A stretch of DNA of 64,000 nucleotides from Cristatella mucedo (Eukaryota > Bryozoa > Phylactolaemata > Cristatellidae), in contig WPIO01000001.1 of NCBI GenBank assembly GCA_009760855.2, positions 20,020,001-20,084,000 of the forward strand, given 5' to 3'. The notes below the pieces were generated by a model. The model was given only the letters and a program-made list of their open reading frames with translations, did not search any database and had not been told where the DNA came from. This document shows, piece by piece, positions 44,946 through 56,359 of the stretch. Both the position numbers and the translations under genes were made by a program. Numbering within the stretch: position 1 is the first letter of the stretch; each line of letters begins with the position of its first letter.

Positions 44946-45375
44946 CGCTTTTCGGAATATAACTGTTTACCTATACCTCATACAAACCTCAAATCCTTCA
45001 GAGACCGCGCATTTAGTTTGTATGCTCCCAAAGCCTGAAACTCTCTCCCGACTTGCAACACAAGTCTGCTGATATGACATCATTTAAAAGAAATTGAAAA
45101 CGTACCTATTTAGCGCACCATTTAGTCTGTCCCTGTGATTCGTCCTTTATGTACTTATGCGTGCTGACACTGTGCATGCTGCCACTAACCATGCTTGCAT
45201 GCTGACCTTGTGCATGTCACCCCTAACTATGTTATTCTTGTTGTTTATTTAGCATGCTATTACTAACCAGTTGATAGTGTTTTCTTTGCAGCAAATGTAA
45301 AGCGCCTAGAAAGAGATTTAGTTCTCTGAGGGTGCTTTATCAAGTATGTTATTCTTATTATCATGATTATTATTA
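44946..45375 (+). mobile_element. LINE family A, 3' part
   Basis: Plus copy starting at CGCTTTTCGGAATATAACTG and running through the 3' hairpin to the ATT tail at 45350-45375. Abutting head-to-head with the minus copy. Confidence 0.88.
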
Positions 45376-45439
45376 TTACAAGCTATGAACAAATGCAGAC
45401 CAGACCTGTTCATGTTCGTATGTGTGCATGTGAGTGCAC

Positions 45440-45458
45440 TCGTGTGAGTGTTTGTGTT

Positions 45459-45494
<36 letters not shown>

Positions 45495-45495
45495 G
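45440..45495. repeat. (GT)n microsatellite
   Basis: GT run inside a longer GT-rich stretch (45420-45530). Confidence 0.93.
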
Positions 45496-46779
45496 AGTTT
45501 GTTTGCGAATTTGTGTGCGTGAGTGTGTATGTGATTCACCAAGCACTGTGATTGATCGCCAAATGGTATCATTGTGGTCGATCAGAATCGGCATGTTTAG
45601 GTTTTGGTTGTACATTAATAAGTGTCGAGAATAAAAATTAAATCAATGCATATACAGGCGTATGTTGTATGTATATGTGTGATTTTCTCTCCGACTCATC
45701 TGAAGAACCGAGAACGAGGTTTGGTTCTCTCAGGACACTAAACAAATGTATTGTATGATTAGTAATAATATCATTTCATCAGTGACTGAAGCTTGAACAT
45801 TTTGGTTGCAAGATCTTCAAGGATTTTATTTGGTGACTTATCTAGGTGCTTCGTAAAACTTAACAGAAATTATTCTGGATTGCTTAATTCGTTGAGGTTT
45901 TATTAATATCACTACCCATAATAACACAAAACCTACCGCAAAGCCTGCTAGTGAGTAACGTCTCCAAGTACACCTCCTCTGCCAAAATCTTTACCGAGGC
46001 TGTACTCAGTCTCATTATGCAAGCATGGTGATAGAGGCCATGTTTGCTTACTTTGTGCCAGCAGAGGTCCATAGAAAAACGACTTAACTATAGCCTCTTA
46101 AATTTGCTAAAGATGTATTTGTCAGGTACATAGTCACTGCAGGATTTGGAGATTAGTGTATACTTGAACTATTTTTATTCCAAATCAATGTTTCTTAGTA
46201 TGGCATGTTTTTAAAATCCTGGTAGAAGGTAAATAGACCGGGTCTCTCCTATCTAGCTTCTTTACAATCACCATCCTTGCCATTAGTCGCACTTGGCCTA
46301 CATTTGGTTACAGACAGTGGTGCTAAAATATTGCAAATATAACTGACACTGTGATCTACAAATTGTTGCTTGAAAAAGACAATCTTTACTTCAAGTGACA
46401 TCACTGTGATTACGTATTTGGATCATGGGTTTGAGCCAGAGCTGGCATCCAGGTTGCCTTTCAGCATTAGAGCCATAGCAGAAGGGTCCATCCATGAAAT
46501 CCTTCTTCTGTCAGCCTCATTTACAAATATATCTATTTTTATCACCGTATGTAACTCTATAACAACATAAAATAAAGGCTGAACAACGACAGTTTCCTGA
46601 GATTTTTATATAATGCATTCAAAACCCAAGTGGCTGGGGGAGCGCTTACGGTAGGTAACTTACTGTTTTTCAAGCAACAATAAAAAAGGAAGAAATGTAG
46701 CCAATCGGGAGCACAGTCGAGGGAGTAAGCAGCACGTGAAAGCTAGTAAGGGTGTGCCAGAGTCGACAGCGGTATTTTG

Positions 46780-46945
46780 TAATGCAAGAATTGTGGAAGT
46801 AAGGTCCGTGATTTAGGACCCGAAGATATGAAACCTTCTTTCACCAACAGTTTACAAGTAAAAGTATGCCATGGCTAATTTATTGTCCTTAGAGCATAAA
46901 GAGGCTGAAACTGGCAAATTTGTTGAACTCCGTGTGGAGTTGCCA
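46780..46945 (-). mobile_element. LINE family B, internal fragment
   Basis: Matches minus-strand family B sequence at 57.95-58.10 kb (CTAATTTATTGTCC and GAGGCTGAAACTG blocks). Decayed. Confidence 0.65.
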
Positions 46946-47269
46946 AACGATAAACCTTGTGAGTCTGTTCAAGAACCACTTAGCTAACAAAAACATAGCT
47001 AGATCCATTATCAAATGTCTGCACTAGTGTCGTTCTGTTTATCAATCACAGCATCTTATTTTGTGAGCCTAAATGACTAATGCAGCTGGATGTTCTCAGC
47101 ATAGAATTGATTGGCAATGCCAGGAGTCTGAGTTTCCTCCTTCAGTAGCTCTATATAAATGGAAAAGAGTAATTGAACAAAAGTGTTATTGGGAACTCTT
47201 CGGAGGGTGAGTCTGCTGGATAACATCTGACTGCTACACTGCATGGACTGGATATGATTACATATGTAT

Positions 47270-47386
47270 GACTCGATCCATAGTGACCCAAGGATTAGGT
47301 GCTGGCCTTAAACGACCAAGTTCATGGGCTCTAGTCATGGGGCATATGTGAAGATAGAGATTAAGTTTTCTTAGGGCACGATATAC

Positions 47387-47390
<4 letters not shown>
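47270..47390 (+). mobile_element. SINE type 1, decayed, with LINE-A-like tail
   Basis: GGTGCTGGCCTTAAACGACC, GGGCTCTAGTCATGGGGCAT, GAAGATAGAGATTAAGTTTTC and TTAGGGCACGATAT correspond to the tRNA-like head and the LINE A 3' hairpin. The tail runs into the (TA)n below. Confidence 0.65.

Positions 47391-47464
<74 letters not shown>
47389..47464. repeat. (TA)n microsatellite
   Basis: About 75 bp of pure TA, starting at the 3' end of the SINE and probably grown from its tail. Confidence 0.97.
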
Positions 47465-47465
<1 letters not shown>

Positions 47466-47662
47466 TAATTAAAGTGACAAAGTTCGTCCTTCCCTCGGTC
47501 ACGTCGCAAGATGGCGCACTTGTGTCACGTGGAAAGATGGCACATGGGTGTCTTTCGTGACCAGTACTTCGGGACTGACATGTCATAGACGTGTAATGTT
47601 CGTCTACTATGACTCAACGAAGCCTATTCCACAGGCAGTGAGTGAGCCGCTCTGTATATGTT

Positions 47663-47939
<277 letters not shown>

Positions 47940-47944
47940 ATACA

Positions 47945-49625
47945 TAGGAGCCTTCCCTTATCAGCTAAACTGATTTTTGTTCTCAATCGCTCACACGGGT
48001 CTTGTGATGAATGGCATCGACAGCTGCCGATGTGTCGAGCTGGACCTCGGCAGTGACGTCAGTAGCCACTCAAAGGAGAGCAGTTTCAGTCGGATGGTGC
48101 TGCTTGAATACTAAGTAAAATGTGTATGACATATATTGTCGTTGTGCTCTGTAAGCTGATTAATGACGACCATTTTTTTTCGAAAACCTTTACCAAAAAG
48201 AGGGACTGATAATGTGGGTCATGTCATCAGAACCGGATCCCAGCTCTTTAGGTACTGCTCAAACGATTTGAAAAGCTTAATAGCAATCACTTTCTGTAAT
48301 CTCATCCACTCTACAGGCTGTTGACGATAACTTAATGTGCTCTTCCCATTTCAGCCACCATAGCAAGATTGCACTGTTAGCTTAGGCCTTGCATCCTGAT
48401 CTTACTACCAAGAACTGGGGCCGATAACACTAACCAACTCGAATTCTGGACGTCTCTATGTCTTTCCAGTTACTAGTGTGATTCTAGCCATGTAGGTACA
48501 AATTTATGACTGGCCACGATACATTAGTCGTCCCAGCCCCTGCGAGCCTGTGGAATGCTGGGAGTTTGCGCAGCTGTGCTCTCAGCTACGACGTGTAGTG
48601 GTACATAGCTATTGCATTCTTTCAGGTTGTTACAAAATGAGGCAAGAAAAAAGTACCAGTAGGCTATACCTATATAAACGGCGCCTTTCTGACGTCGGAA
48701 CCCTAGCAAGGCATCGACGATTAGGCCCACCCCCTAGTCCCTAGCTTGTGCTCATTTGCAACCTGCTTTTTGTTTGCTCCTTGTGCAGTACTGTGAGAAG
48801 GTCGTCCAGATGCTGAATGCACATTCAGAAGTTGTGAAGCCTTGAGCAAATAGCCTCAGCATGCTATGTGTACACTGGCAAGTTGATAGAACTGTAGCCA
48901 AGCCAAAGCTTTGCAAACCGAGAGTTAGCATCAGGTTTGGGAATCCAGACGAGTTACCAAGTTGAATAATATCAGCTGCATCCATAATCTGGCAGCAGCA
49001 CAACAATTAAGTCAGCTCTATCATGCGAACGCAGTCAGCGATTGGCAATGCCCCCATACTGTTCTCTAAGGCAAGTCTTTTTTGTAGCAAATGTACAGCT
49101 GCAGTCGATTCGAAATTGTTGTAAGTCTACAACTGTCTGAGCTTGATACTGTGCACACCCACAATGTTTGCCAAATGTAAATAGCACATTGCTACCAAAA
49201 GGTAGAGAAGGAAGAGTACAGTAGGAGGTAAAGCCTGGAGCAGGGAAGAAACCGATACAGTCGATGAGCAGTGCCAAGGCAGGATGTGCAGCAGAAGAAT
49301 GCCTCTTCTTAGCTGTTTGATGCAACCACAACGACAGTAATAAGCTTGCTTGGACAAACAATGCCTTTCGATAGGCCTTGGTGGGCCTAGTCACATGTGT
49401 CCAATCCTGCACCACCTACCTGCCTAGGTGGCTGCCTTTAACTTGTGCTCTTAACCCTGCTTATGTGCCACTGCCTCCCGTAAGGCTAGCCATACCTGAA
49501 CCTGTACGGCTGGATCGTGAACCAATGAGAGGCCGTTACACTTGCCGTTCGGACCAGCCATGTCACCCCTTTCCGCCTGTCCTGCCTGTAAATGATGAGC
49601 ATTTGCTCACATGTGCGCATGCTCG
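47945..49625. other. Intron, no supportable exon
   Basis: A Pro-rich plus frame at about 49425-49590 (VPLPPVRLAIPEPVRLD) looks protein-like, but its splice borders give the wrong phase for the GRIP-like gene. Minus frame 49415-49035 not recognised. Confidence 0.3.
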
Positions 49626-49634
49626 GCTGTCCAG

Positions 49635-49785
49635 TTACAGTCAGCAATCCTCTCAGCAGCATTGCTCAAGATTTGCACCTGGACAAGCACGGCTGGAGCT
49701 CAGTGGGCATCGGCCTGGAAGGATCCCAGGATGGCTCACTGCCTATTGTTATCTCCGGCATGCAGTCGAGTGGCATAGCCTCGGA
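49635..49785 (+). CDS. GRIP-like PDZ6, first-half exon
   Basis: It reads AQDLHLDKHG (strand 1), SVGIGLEG (carboxylate-binding loop), then GSLPIVISGMQSSGIAS with GA of a split codon before donor GTAAGT (49786). 'IVISGMQSSGIAS' matches the vertebrate PDZ6 'IIIS-L-KGGLAE' segment. The acceptor could be at 49634 or 49640; both give the phase-1 start needed after the PDZ5 exon. The donor is strong and the frame stops just after it. Confidence 0.88.
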
Positions 49786-49789
49786 GTAA

Positions 49790-51105
49790 GTTGGTATTGC
49801 TCTTAGTGCCTTGTGCCCGAGCTTGCTGGGTGACAAATCGTCTCTGCTGCCCCCCCCAGCGAATCATTGGCAGCAGCCTGCATGTGCATCCTAGTTTCAA
49901 ACCTTGATGGTTGTTTGTCTATCAAGTCTTGATGGCTGTTTGTCTATGTGTCTCAAGCTTTGAAAGTATTTTTAGCCCCTTCTCCTTCTCCATGCCCTTC
50001 CCGTGGAGGGAGGTGCTTGCAGTCAGAGTCCAGTGGTGGCATCGTCACGACATCAAGGCTGCTGCTTATTCAGTGTTAACTAAACAGCCAGAATGTGCTG
50101 GGAGAGGGTAGATTCGTGTGTCTACAAAACAGTAGCTGTTGGTGTTTTGCACCTATAGGTGCATGCATGCTTGATTCTTAAGAAGAATCTGGTGCAACTG
50201 CTTCACGTTTACATAGTGGCTGTTTACGAGTTGATTGAATTTCTAACCCATCGGATTTCTCTAATCATTTTCTAAAATATTTGATGAACATTATGCCGTG
50301 CTATATTCGAAAGCTCTTGGCAACTTCTTTGAACACTATAATGTCATAAATATTTGATATGCTAAAAACTCTCTGCTCTGCCCACTTATCAATAATACTA
50401 ACCGTGGGTTTGATGATTTGTTTGAGTACACTATCGTACCTCAGCTGTACAGGCAGCTGTAGCTTGATCTGTAATCCAAAAAAAGTATTCCTAAACTCAA
50501 GAATTCCTTGAAGTTCTTGAATGTCTAGTCCAGCCAAGCAGCAGCAAACACGGTGCTATACCAGATCATCGAATAGTCAGCAATGCGAGTGTTCAGGAGC
50601 TTGCTAGAGCAGCGAGGTCGTCTGACAACTGCTTTGTAGCAGAGCATGGAGCAAAGCGAAATCACTTGTGCGACTTCCGGTGCAAAGCATCAAGTGACTG
50701 ACGACAGTAGTGCCCTGCTGGACCAGTCAGCGCCGTTGTTAGGCAAGCTCACTGAATTGCACCCAGCGCACGGGTCATGTAGTCTCACAGTGATACAGGC
50801 AAAGCACGTGTAGTTCAGCTGGTTTTGCCTGCACTGCCTTAATTATGAGATGGCAGTGAGCAAGTATCTAGTGCTGTGAACAAACTGAACGCGATGGTAG
50901 CGGGCAGTATCTAGCCCAATGCAGCCCGGTGGCCACTACTTAAACATAGTGCCAGGCCGGCTGCTCTCGGATTCGTTCGTGTTCTCGACCACATTAGCAG
51001 CAACTCATATCGCATGCTCCCCTCTCGAAATCCGATGCCAGCACTAACTCGATGGCTGTGTCGGCTGCATGGATCGATACCGCCTGACCTCTTTCCGGTC
51101 TGCTT
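49790..51105. other. Intron of PDZ6, no supportable exon
   Basis: Unique-looking sequence with a 9-base C run near 49850. A 78-codon minus frame at 50537-50301 is not recognised. Confidence 0.35.
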
Positions 51106-51109
51106 GCAG

Positions 51110-51276
51110 TAACGGCTTGCTACACGTCGGTGACACGGTCCTATCGGCAAACGGTGTGATCATGGTCGGCTGCCGACCGTCGAGGGCCGTTCAGCAGCTG
51201 CAGCTTGAGAACGAGACTGACGCTCTGCATGTGCAACACCTGCTGGGCAGCACAGCTAGCTCCAGCCTGATGCCCG
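51110..51276 (+). CDS. GRIP-like PDZ6, second-half exon
   Basis: Acceptor CTCTTTCCGGTCTGCTTGCAG; T completes GA+T = Asp. It reads NGLLHVGDTVLSANG (the G-D-x-x-L-x-x-N-G core), helix B (GCRPSRAVQQLQ) and last strand ETDALHVQHL, then SSLMP and one base of the next codon at donor GTAGGC (51277). It closes PDZ6 with the same phase-1 exit as PDZ4 and PDZ5. Reading on would stop at 51336-51338. Confidence 0.9.
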
Positions 51277-51282
51277 GTAGGC

Positions 51283-51311
51283 ACAGCTGCTGCAGTGGCT
51301 GCAGCAGCTGT
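51283..51311 (+). promoter_or_regulatory. Perfect hairpin 7 bases past the PDZ6 donor
   Basis: ACAGCTGCTGCAG, loop TGG, CTGCAGCAGCTGT: a 13-bp perfect stem with a 3-base loop immediately downstream of the 5' splice site at 51277. In pre-mRNA it could affect access to that donor. That function is inference. Confidence 0.55.
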
Positions 51312-51680
51312 ACCAGCAGTAGTGGTGGTAGCACATAAACAAGCAGGCATGGACTAGTAAAAGGGCTGCACACCTTTATCCCCTTTAATTATAGCAAGAG
51401 ACTGGGTCAAGCAATAGCTGCATTGGCACCACCGGGAAATTAGCGCCCACAAGTTTACAGGTTTACATGAGGCAGCTTAGGCCACTGCTGACAGCACCCT
51501 CAGATGGCTGGAACCACTGCCTGTAGCAGCAGCAGCAGCACAGAGTGCCAGGCTGCATCGTCATCATATGTGTACCCACAGAGCAGACAGGCACATATGA
51601 GCAAGCTCACACACTGCCCCCACCCACCCTCCTTTCCCCTCCCCCGGAAATGAGCAGAGGCTGGCATGCTTGCTTGGCAG

Positions 51681-51932
51681 CAGTCGTGTCAGCCAGTGCA
51701 GCTGAGTCGCTCAGCTGGTTTGAGCAACTGCCAACATCAGGCAGATTCTATCTGCCCACGTGCCGAGCTCTGCCTAGCAGACATGCCAGCCAGCTCGCAA
51801 ACGACTGGCTAGATGGTGATGAGCAGACAGCAGCCGTGTCTCTGGTCATCTGGCTTCATTCGAACGGCTCAAGCTCATCGTCTAATAGTAATGACTTGGA
51901 GAAGAAGAGAGGGCGCTATTTAAAGCCAGCAG
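51681..51932 (+). CDS. Candidate PDZ6-PDZ7 linker exon
   Basis: 252 bp from an acceptor (CTTGCTTGGCAG) to donor GTAATA (51933). Open throughout in the frame set by the previous exon: phase 1 in and out. It encodes a hydrophilic stretch with SLSWFEQLP, NDWLDGDEQTA, a Ser/Asn run (NGSSSSSNSND) and a basic end (LEKKRGRYLKPA). Vertebrate GRIP has a long disordered linker with acidic/Trp-containing segments here. No domain. Fit of phase at both ends is the main support; an upstream acceptor at 51657 gives the wrong phase. Confidence 0.5.
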
Positions 51933-52091
51933 GTAATACATCACCAGCCTCATTCTCCATCACTTTCATAGAGAGAGGCAATTCTGGCCTGATGCTGGCC
52001 ATCCAGCCAGCATCAGGCCAACTGAAGCTAGCACACACTCCTACACTCTGCCTCCCCTCCCCTCCCCACTGCTGCAAAGATCTTAGCCGAG

Positions 52092-53215
52092 TCACGACGT
52101 AGCTGTGCAGCAATGTTGCAGGGAGCAGACTGCGGCGGCTACCAAACGAGTAGCTGTGCCATCTGATGCTGACCCCACCACACAGCTGCTGGCGGCCAGC
52201 GGCTCCAGGGTGCTGCCACCGTCCTGCTTGGCAACGGCTAGTCTTGCATGATCCATGGGATGGTCAGCAGCTGCGGTAGCAGATCCGTCGGGTAGCCTGT
52301 GCAGCCAGCTGCCCGTTTCGCAGGCATGCGTGGCAGTGGCGGCTGGCGCGCTGCCACCACTGTCCTCACCCCGGCGCAGCATCTGAGGCTGCAGCAGCAC
52401 GGCTCGAACCGGCCAAGCACTCTCCTGCTGAACGGCCTCTGAGGCGTTGCGTCTTCGCCGCAGTGGCTCCGCCGGCGGCGGTGGTGGTAAAGCGCCCGCA
52501 GCACCGCTGCCAGGAGCCAGGCCGGCCACCTGGTGCTCGCTCGCTCCGTCCTGACCGCTGGACACGGCGTGCGCAAAGGCGCACGTGTCGCACAGCAGCG
52601 TCTCGCAGGTAAGGCAGCGTCGGCCGGCGGCGGAGAACCAGCCGCCGGCCGCACACTGCCCGCACATGCCGTAGTCGAACGGGCGAGGATCGGCATCTGC
52701 GCTTTGCGAAGTCGCCCTCGCCGCCGCTGCCGAAGCGGTTCCTCTGGCTGCATCTGCAGCTGCTGCCGCCGAGCCCGGCACTTCTATGGCGGCACATTCG
52801 CCGTCAGCGGTGGTGCCGGCCTCGGCGGCCGCCGGAGGAGGCACCTCTCGGCGGCGGACGTACAGGTGCCACACGCCCCAGGGCGGCGCACTGTCTGCGC
52901 CGCACGCGGGGCACGGAAGGCTCCAGCTGGCTCCGTAGCGCTCGTCGACGTAGGCGCGCAGGCACCGGTGGCAGAAGGCGTGGCCGCAACTGAGCCAGGC
53001 CACCGCGTCTGGTCGCCCGCCCAGCGCCATCTTGCTGCCACACAGCGGGCAGAGCGGCGCTCTGGCCGACGAGGCTGCGGCCGCCTCGGCTAGGCGCCGT
53101 GCGGCTGCCTCGTGCCAGCTGCTGCTCAGGCCGCCGCCAGCAGTGGCTGGGGCTCGGTGGTGCTCTTGCTTCTGCTTGGCCTGCCACGCGTGCCATGCCT
53201 CGGCGCCAGTCACGT
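52092..53215 (-). CDS. RING plus B-box (TRIM-like) protein exon, antisense in GRIP intron
   Basis: A 373-codon open frame on the minus strand. RING finger of C3HC4 type at residues 55-104: CPLC (55, 58), LSCGHAFCHRC (C76, H78, C81, C84), CPAC (101, 104). A B-box-like zinc site follows at about 180-230: CGQC, RCLTC, CDTC, then His residues in FAH and EHQV. RING proteins are usually E3 ubiquitin ligases, and RING followed by B-box is the TRIM layout. No coiled coil or C-terminal domain is visible. The first codon shown is GTG after an acceptor-like CGTCGTTGCAG, so this is probably an internal or second exon. The natural 3' border may be a donor such as GTGAGG near 52372 rather than the stop at 52094-52092. 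Ala/Gly-rich and very GC-rich. Confidence 0.7.
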
Positions 53216-53960
53216 CTGCAACGACGAGGACGTGTCAGCGGCCGGCCATCGAGCAAGCAGGCTGCTGCTCTGGCTCGGCCCCCGAGCGAGCACACATCGG
53301 CCGGCCGGCGTCCGCAGCTGCTGACGCTGCGCTGGAAGCGGCCGGCAGCGCCAGCCAGCCAGCCAACGACAGCTGGCATGGCCCGGACTTGAGTCATTCC
53401 CCCCCCCCCCACTGCCCGCGCAGGCGCCCGGATGCTCGACCGTGACGTCGATGCCGAAAAAAATTGGCATAACCGAAATAAAAGAGGGTAGCGCTGTCGT
53501 CAACGAAATCAAACCGAGCAGCGAGGCAGCAAGCCTGTCGCCAAGCTGCCCCGCCCCTCTCGGCCGGCCGGTGGCTCGGCTGGTAGGGCTTCTGCTGCCG
53601 CCGGCCACTGCGAGCTCGTCGAGTGGCCAGCAGGCAGCGCTCACTTGCGCTGCATTTCTCTCACTTCCTACGCCACTTCCTGCCTGCTGCGTCCCCGGCT
53701 GGCTTGGACTGCAGCGCTCTTTGAAGACGGCTCTCGCTCTTTGGACGGCTCTCGCAGCCGGATGCCGAGGCACGCGGCAGCTGGCCAGCCGGGACTGGAT
53801 AGGGGCCCTTTGTATATGCTCGATTTCCGACGTTCCGTGCTATAACGTCAGTAGGTCGAGCCGACCATTGGGGCGCCTCGCGCTGATCATTCGAACGGTG
53901 TGGAGCTCTCCAATCTTGAGATTCACAGCAAGCATTCGAAACACTCAAAGTCGCTCCGGA
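53216..53960. promoter_or_regulatory. GC-rich flank of the RING exon, candidate 5' region
   Basis: The GC-rich composition continues upstream of the RING exon on the minus strand, with a poly-C run (53401-53410) and cAMP-element-like TGACGTCG (53443-53450) and TAACGTCA (53843-53850). A 5' exon of the RING gene may lie here but I cannot fix one. Confidence 0.3.
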
Positions 53961-54239
53961 TAGACTCATGCTTCACAGTGCAGGATAGGCAGATGCGATT
54001 ACTTCTGGCGATCGCCTGGCAACTTGCTACATGTTTGGCTGCCATAGTAAACTGACAAATGTGGGGATCACATGGGCCACAACAGGTCTACAGCTATTTA
54101 CCCATTGCCTGAGTAGCCCCTAGGGAGTGTACAGCTACAGGATCTTCGATTCCGTGCACCCTGAGCTTGGCATGAGTTTTGCTCAGCTTTAATGTTAGCT
54201 TTGCATCCAGCAAGCCAGAATCAGACAACTGGAATCCAA

Positions 54240-54320
54240 TAATAATAATATTATAAAGACATTTGCATAGCACCCGTGAGACTAAATCTCTTTGTAGTTA
54301 CTTTGCTTATGCAGTTTAGG
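54240..54320 (-). mobile_element. LINE family A, 3' end only
   Basis: AATAATAATAATATTAT tail, then GTGAGACTAAATCTCTTTG (hairpin) in minus orientation. Confidence 0.65.
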
Positions 54321-55019
54321 AAGCATGTCGATTGATCAGTAATTGACGAACGATTACTCAGACTGCAAGATCACATTACAGATGAATGGGTATAAACACC
54401 TGCATTGCAGTAATCATTCTTATGTTTGTTAATTATTAGAAAGCAAAAGTTGCTTCTAGGAACAAGCATTTAAACCATTTACCTGTTATATGAGATCTGC
54501 TTAGCGTGGAGGGCAGGTAAATGCGAATCGAGAATGGCTGAAAATGTTTATCCTACTTTCTACTCCAGTAGCCGAGTTTTGATAATGAAACCTTCTGTAT
54601 TGCCTGCTAGCAGACCAACACGACTCTCGTTATGAATCGTGACTGACAGCACTTTTATGACCGATGCGAAACTAGCCGGTGTGCGTGTACACGCACAAGC
54701 ACGCACACACGCAACACCTGCCTGCCGCAGCTCCAATGATTATTGATAGCAGCCACGCCGTATGTGCACAAGGCTGGTCGAACGACTGAATTGAGACGAA
54801 CGGTGTTGGTCTACCTTGTTGTAGAACAGCTCAGGCTCGAGCACGGCGACGGGAGGCGAGCAGCCGAGGCAGCGGCTGCTGCAGCAGACTGCTCTGAGCA
54901 GGCCGCCGGCACGCCAAGCGGGTCTCTCGAGTGTCAGCCCTCGGGGTCGACGGCTCGTCCCAGACGTGCACACAGGGCTTTCCCTTCTACCTCACCCTTC
55001 TCCTCCTCCTCGTCGTCAG

Positions 55020-55270
55020 CGGCCGGCCGGACCGTTCTCACGCTGGCGCTGCAGCGGACCGACAGCGAGCTTGGCTTCGGCTTCAGCCTGCTAGCCGGGG
55101 ATGAAGACAGTGACCGAGGCGGACCCGACGACAACGACGGTGACAACAACGGTGACAACGACGGTGACACCGGCGGTGGCAGCAGTGGCGAGAGCTGCTA
55201 CGTCATTGCCGTGCAGCCGTGCAGTGCCGCCGAACGAGCAGGCCTCGCCGCATACGACCGCTTGCTCCGG
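55020..55270 (+). CDS. GRIP-like PDZ7, first part
   Basis: Acceptor CTCCTCCTCCTCGTCGTCAG, phase 1. It reads GRTVLTLALQRTDSE (strand 1), LGFGFSLLAG (carboxylate-binding loop), a long Asp/Gly/Asn insertion (55124-55190), then SCYVIAVQPCSAAERAGLAA and YDRLLR, ending in phase 0 at donor GTGAGT (55271). 'GL-x-x-YDRLL-x' followed by an intron is the specific shape of vertebrate GRIP PDZ7 (Y-D in place of G-D). The next exon should start V-N; I did not find it in the remaining 8.7 kb. The frame is also open upstream to 54743 (Ala/Ser-rich), so the exon could start earlier. Confidence 0.88.
55124..55190 (+). repeat. In-frame GAC/GGT/AAC repeat inside PDZ7
   Basis: A degenerate 12-base repeat (GACGGTGACAAC-like) encodes DDNDGDNNGDNDGD in the loop between strands 2 and 3 of PDZ7. 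Confidence 0.75.
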
Positions 55271-55274
55271 GTGA

Positions 55275-56160
55275 GTTGAGTTAGTAGTGCTCCATCCACC
55301 TCACTGTCAGGAAGACGGTTCGAGCGATGCCGAAGCAAGATTGCACGGATTTCTGTCGGGCTTCCAGGGGGGAGGAGGGGGTTTGACAGGCAAGTTGCCA
55401 AGGTCAGAATTTCACCTGCAGCACGGGCCATGATGCTCGCCACGAGAGGTAGCTAGCGGTGCCGCCCCAAGAGTTCCGATAGTTGACGACTGCCTGCCAG
55501 CTTTCGCCTGGTTGTAAGCCGAGAGCGCAGGGTGGAGGACAGCAGCTGAGCGTCTAGGGTGCCAGCTGTCTAGCTTCTAGCAAAGCTGTGCTTTTGCAAT
55601 GGCAATGGTCCAGAACAGAGTTAGATCCATTGAACTACTGGTGAATATGGCCTCATGTACAGAGATGCGAACCTGGTGCCTGGCCACGTGCAGTCGCTAA
55701 CTCCTGAGCAGATGCTAGAGGCATACGACTTCGTCCACGAACCCAAGGCAGCCGAAAAAGCTCCATCGATGGTTGTGAGGGATACCAGTCTCCAAGATTG
55801 ATAGGGTAAAAACGGCAAAGTGGGTGGAGCAAAGTGGGTGGAGAAAGCCATGACTGTCACTGGTGATTGAGGCTGTCACAAGTGTGGTGCCACTTTCGAG
55901 AGAGGATCGACAGCAAAGAGCCACGAACACGTGGGGGCATGCAGGTGTGTCACACCTGTGAAGATAATACACCACTCGTAGGCTGAGCCAGCTGAGAATA
56001 GTACGATCTCAAAAGGATTAAAGTCGAAGCCTCAAACGAGAGTCCTCGATAGCAAACCATCATCCGAGAGTAGTCCACGAGTTTAATGCACTTTCAAAGC
56101 GAAAGATTACTAAATGGTGGTTAACACAACCATTTGAACACCTTGAACCACAGATATTCA
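55275..56160. other. No supportable exon; expected next PDZ7 exon not found
   Basis: Searched for a phase-0 exon opening with V-N after a good acceptor; none convincing. Confidence 0.35.
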
Positions 56161-56164
56161 TCGC

Positions 56165-56355
56165 TTAATAATAATAATAATAATACTCTTGATAAAGCGC
56201 CCTCAGAGAACCTAATCTCTTTCTAGGGGCTTTGCATTTGCTGCAAAAGGAAATTCAATTGAATGGTAAGTAAAATCATGCTTGAAAAACAGACACAATG
56301 AATAATATGGTTAGGGGTGACATGCACAGGGTCAGCATGCAAATGTGGTTAGTGG
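56165..56355 (-). mobile_element. LINE family A, 3' end only
   Basis: Tail AATAATAATAATAATA, hairpin CTCAGAGAACCTAATCTCTT and the 3' block GGTGACATGCACAGGGTCAG. It stops abruptly at about 56355. Confidence 0.85.
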
Positions 56356-56359
56356 ATTT

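Noticed and set aside
45690-45740. Another LINE A 3' hairpin
   Set aside because: Only a short inverted motif around GGTTCTCTCAGG agrees; neighbouring blocks do not match the family.
49378-49590. Pro-rich plus-strand frame upstream of PDZ6
   Set aside because: Its possible acceptor and donor give phases that do not fit the PDZ5 exit or the PDZ6 entry, and no domain is visible.
51935-52045. PDZ-like start (SFSITFIERGNSGLMLAI) after the linker exon
   Set aside because: The only acceptor before it would make a 15-base intron, and the frame runs to a stop with no strand 3 or G-D core.
53442-53540. Plus-strand peptide resembling a PDZ strand-helix segment (SAVVNEIKPSSEAAS)
   Set aside because: It has no ligand loop before it, lies outside the exon order of the GRIP-like gene and overlaps the upstream flank of the minus-strand RING exon; probably chance.
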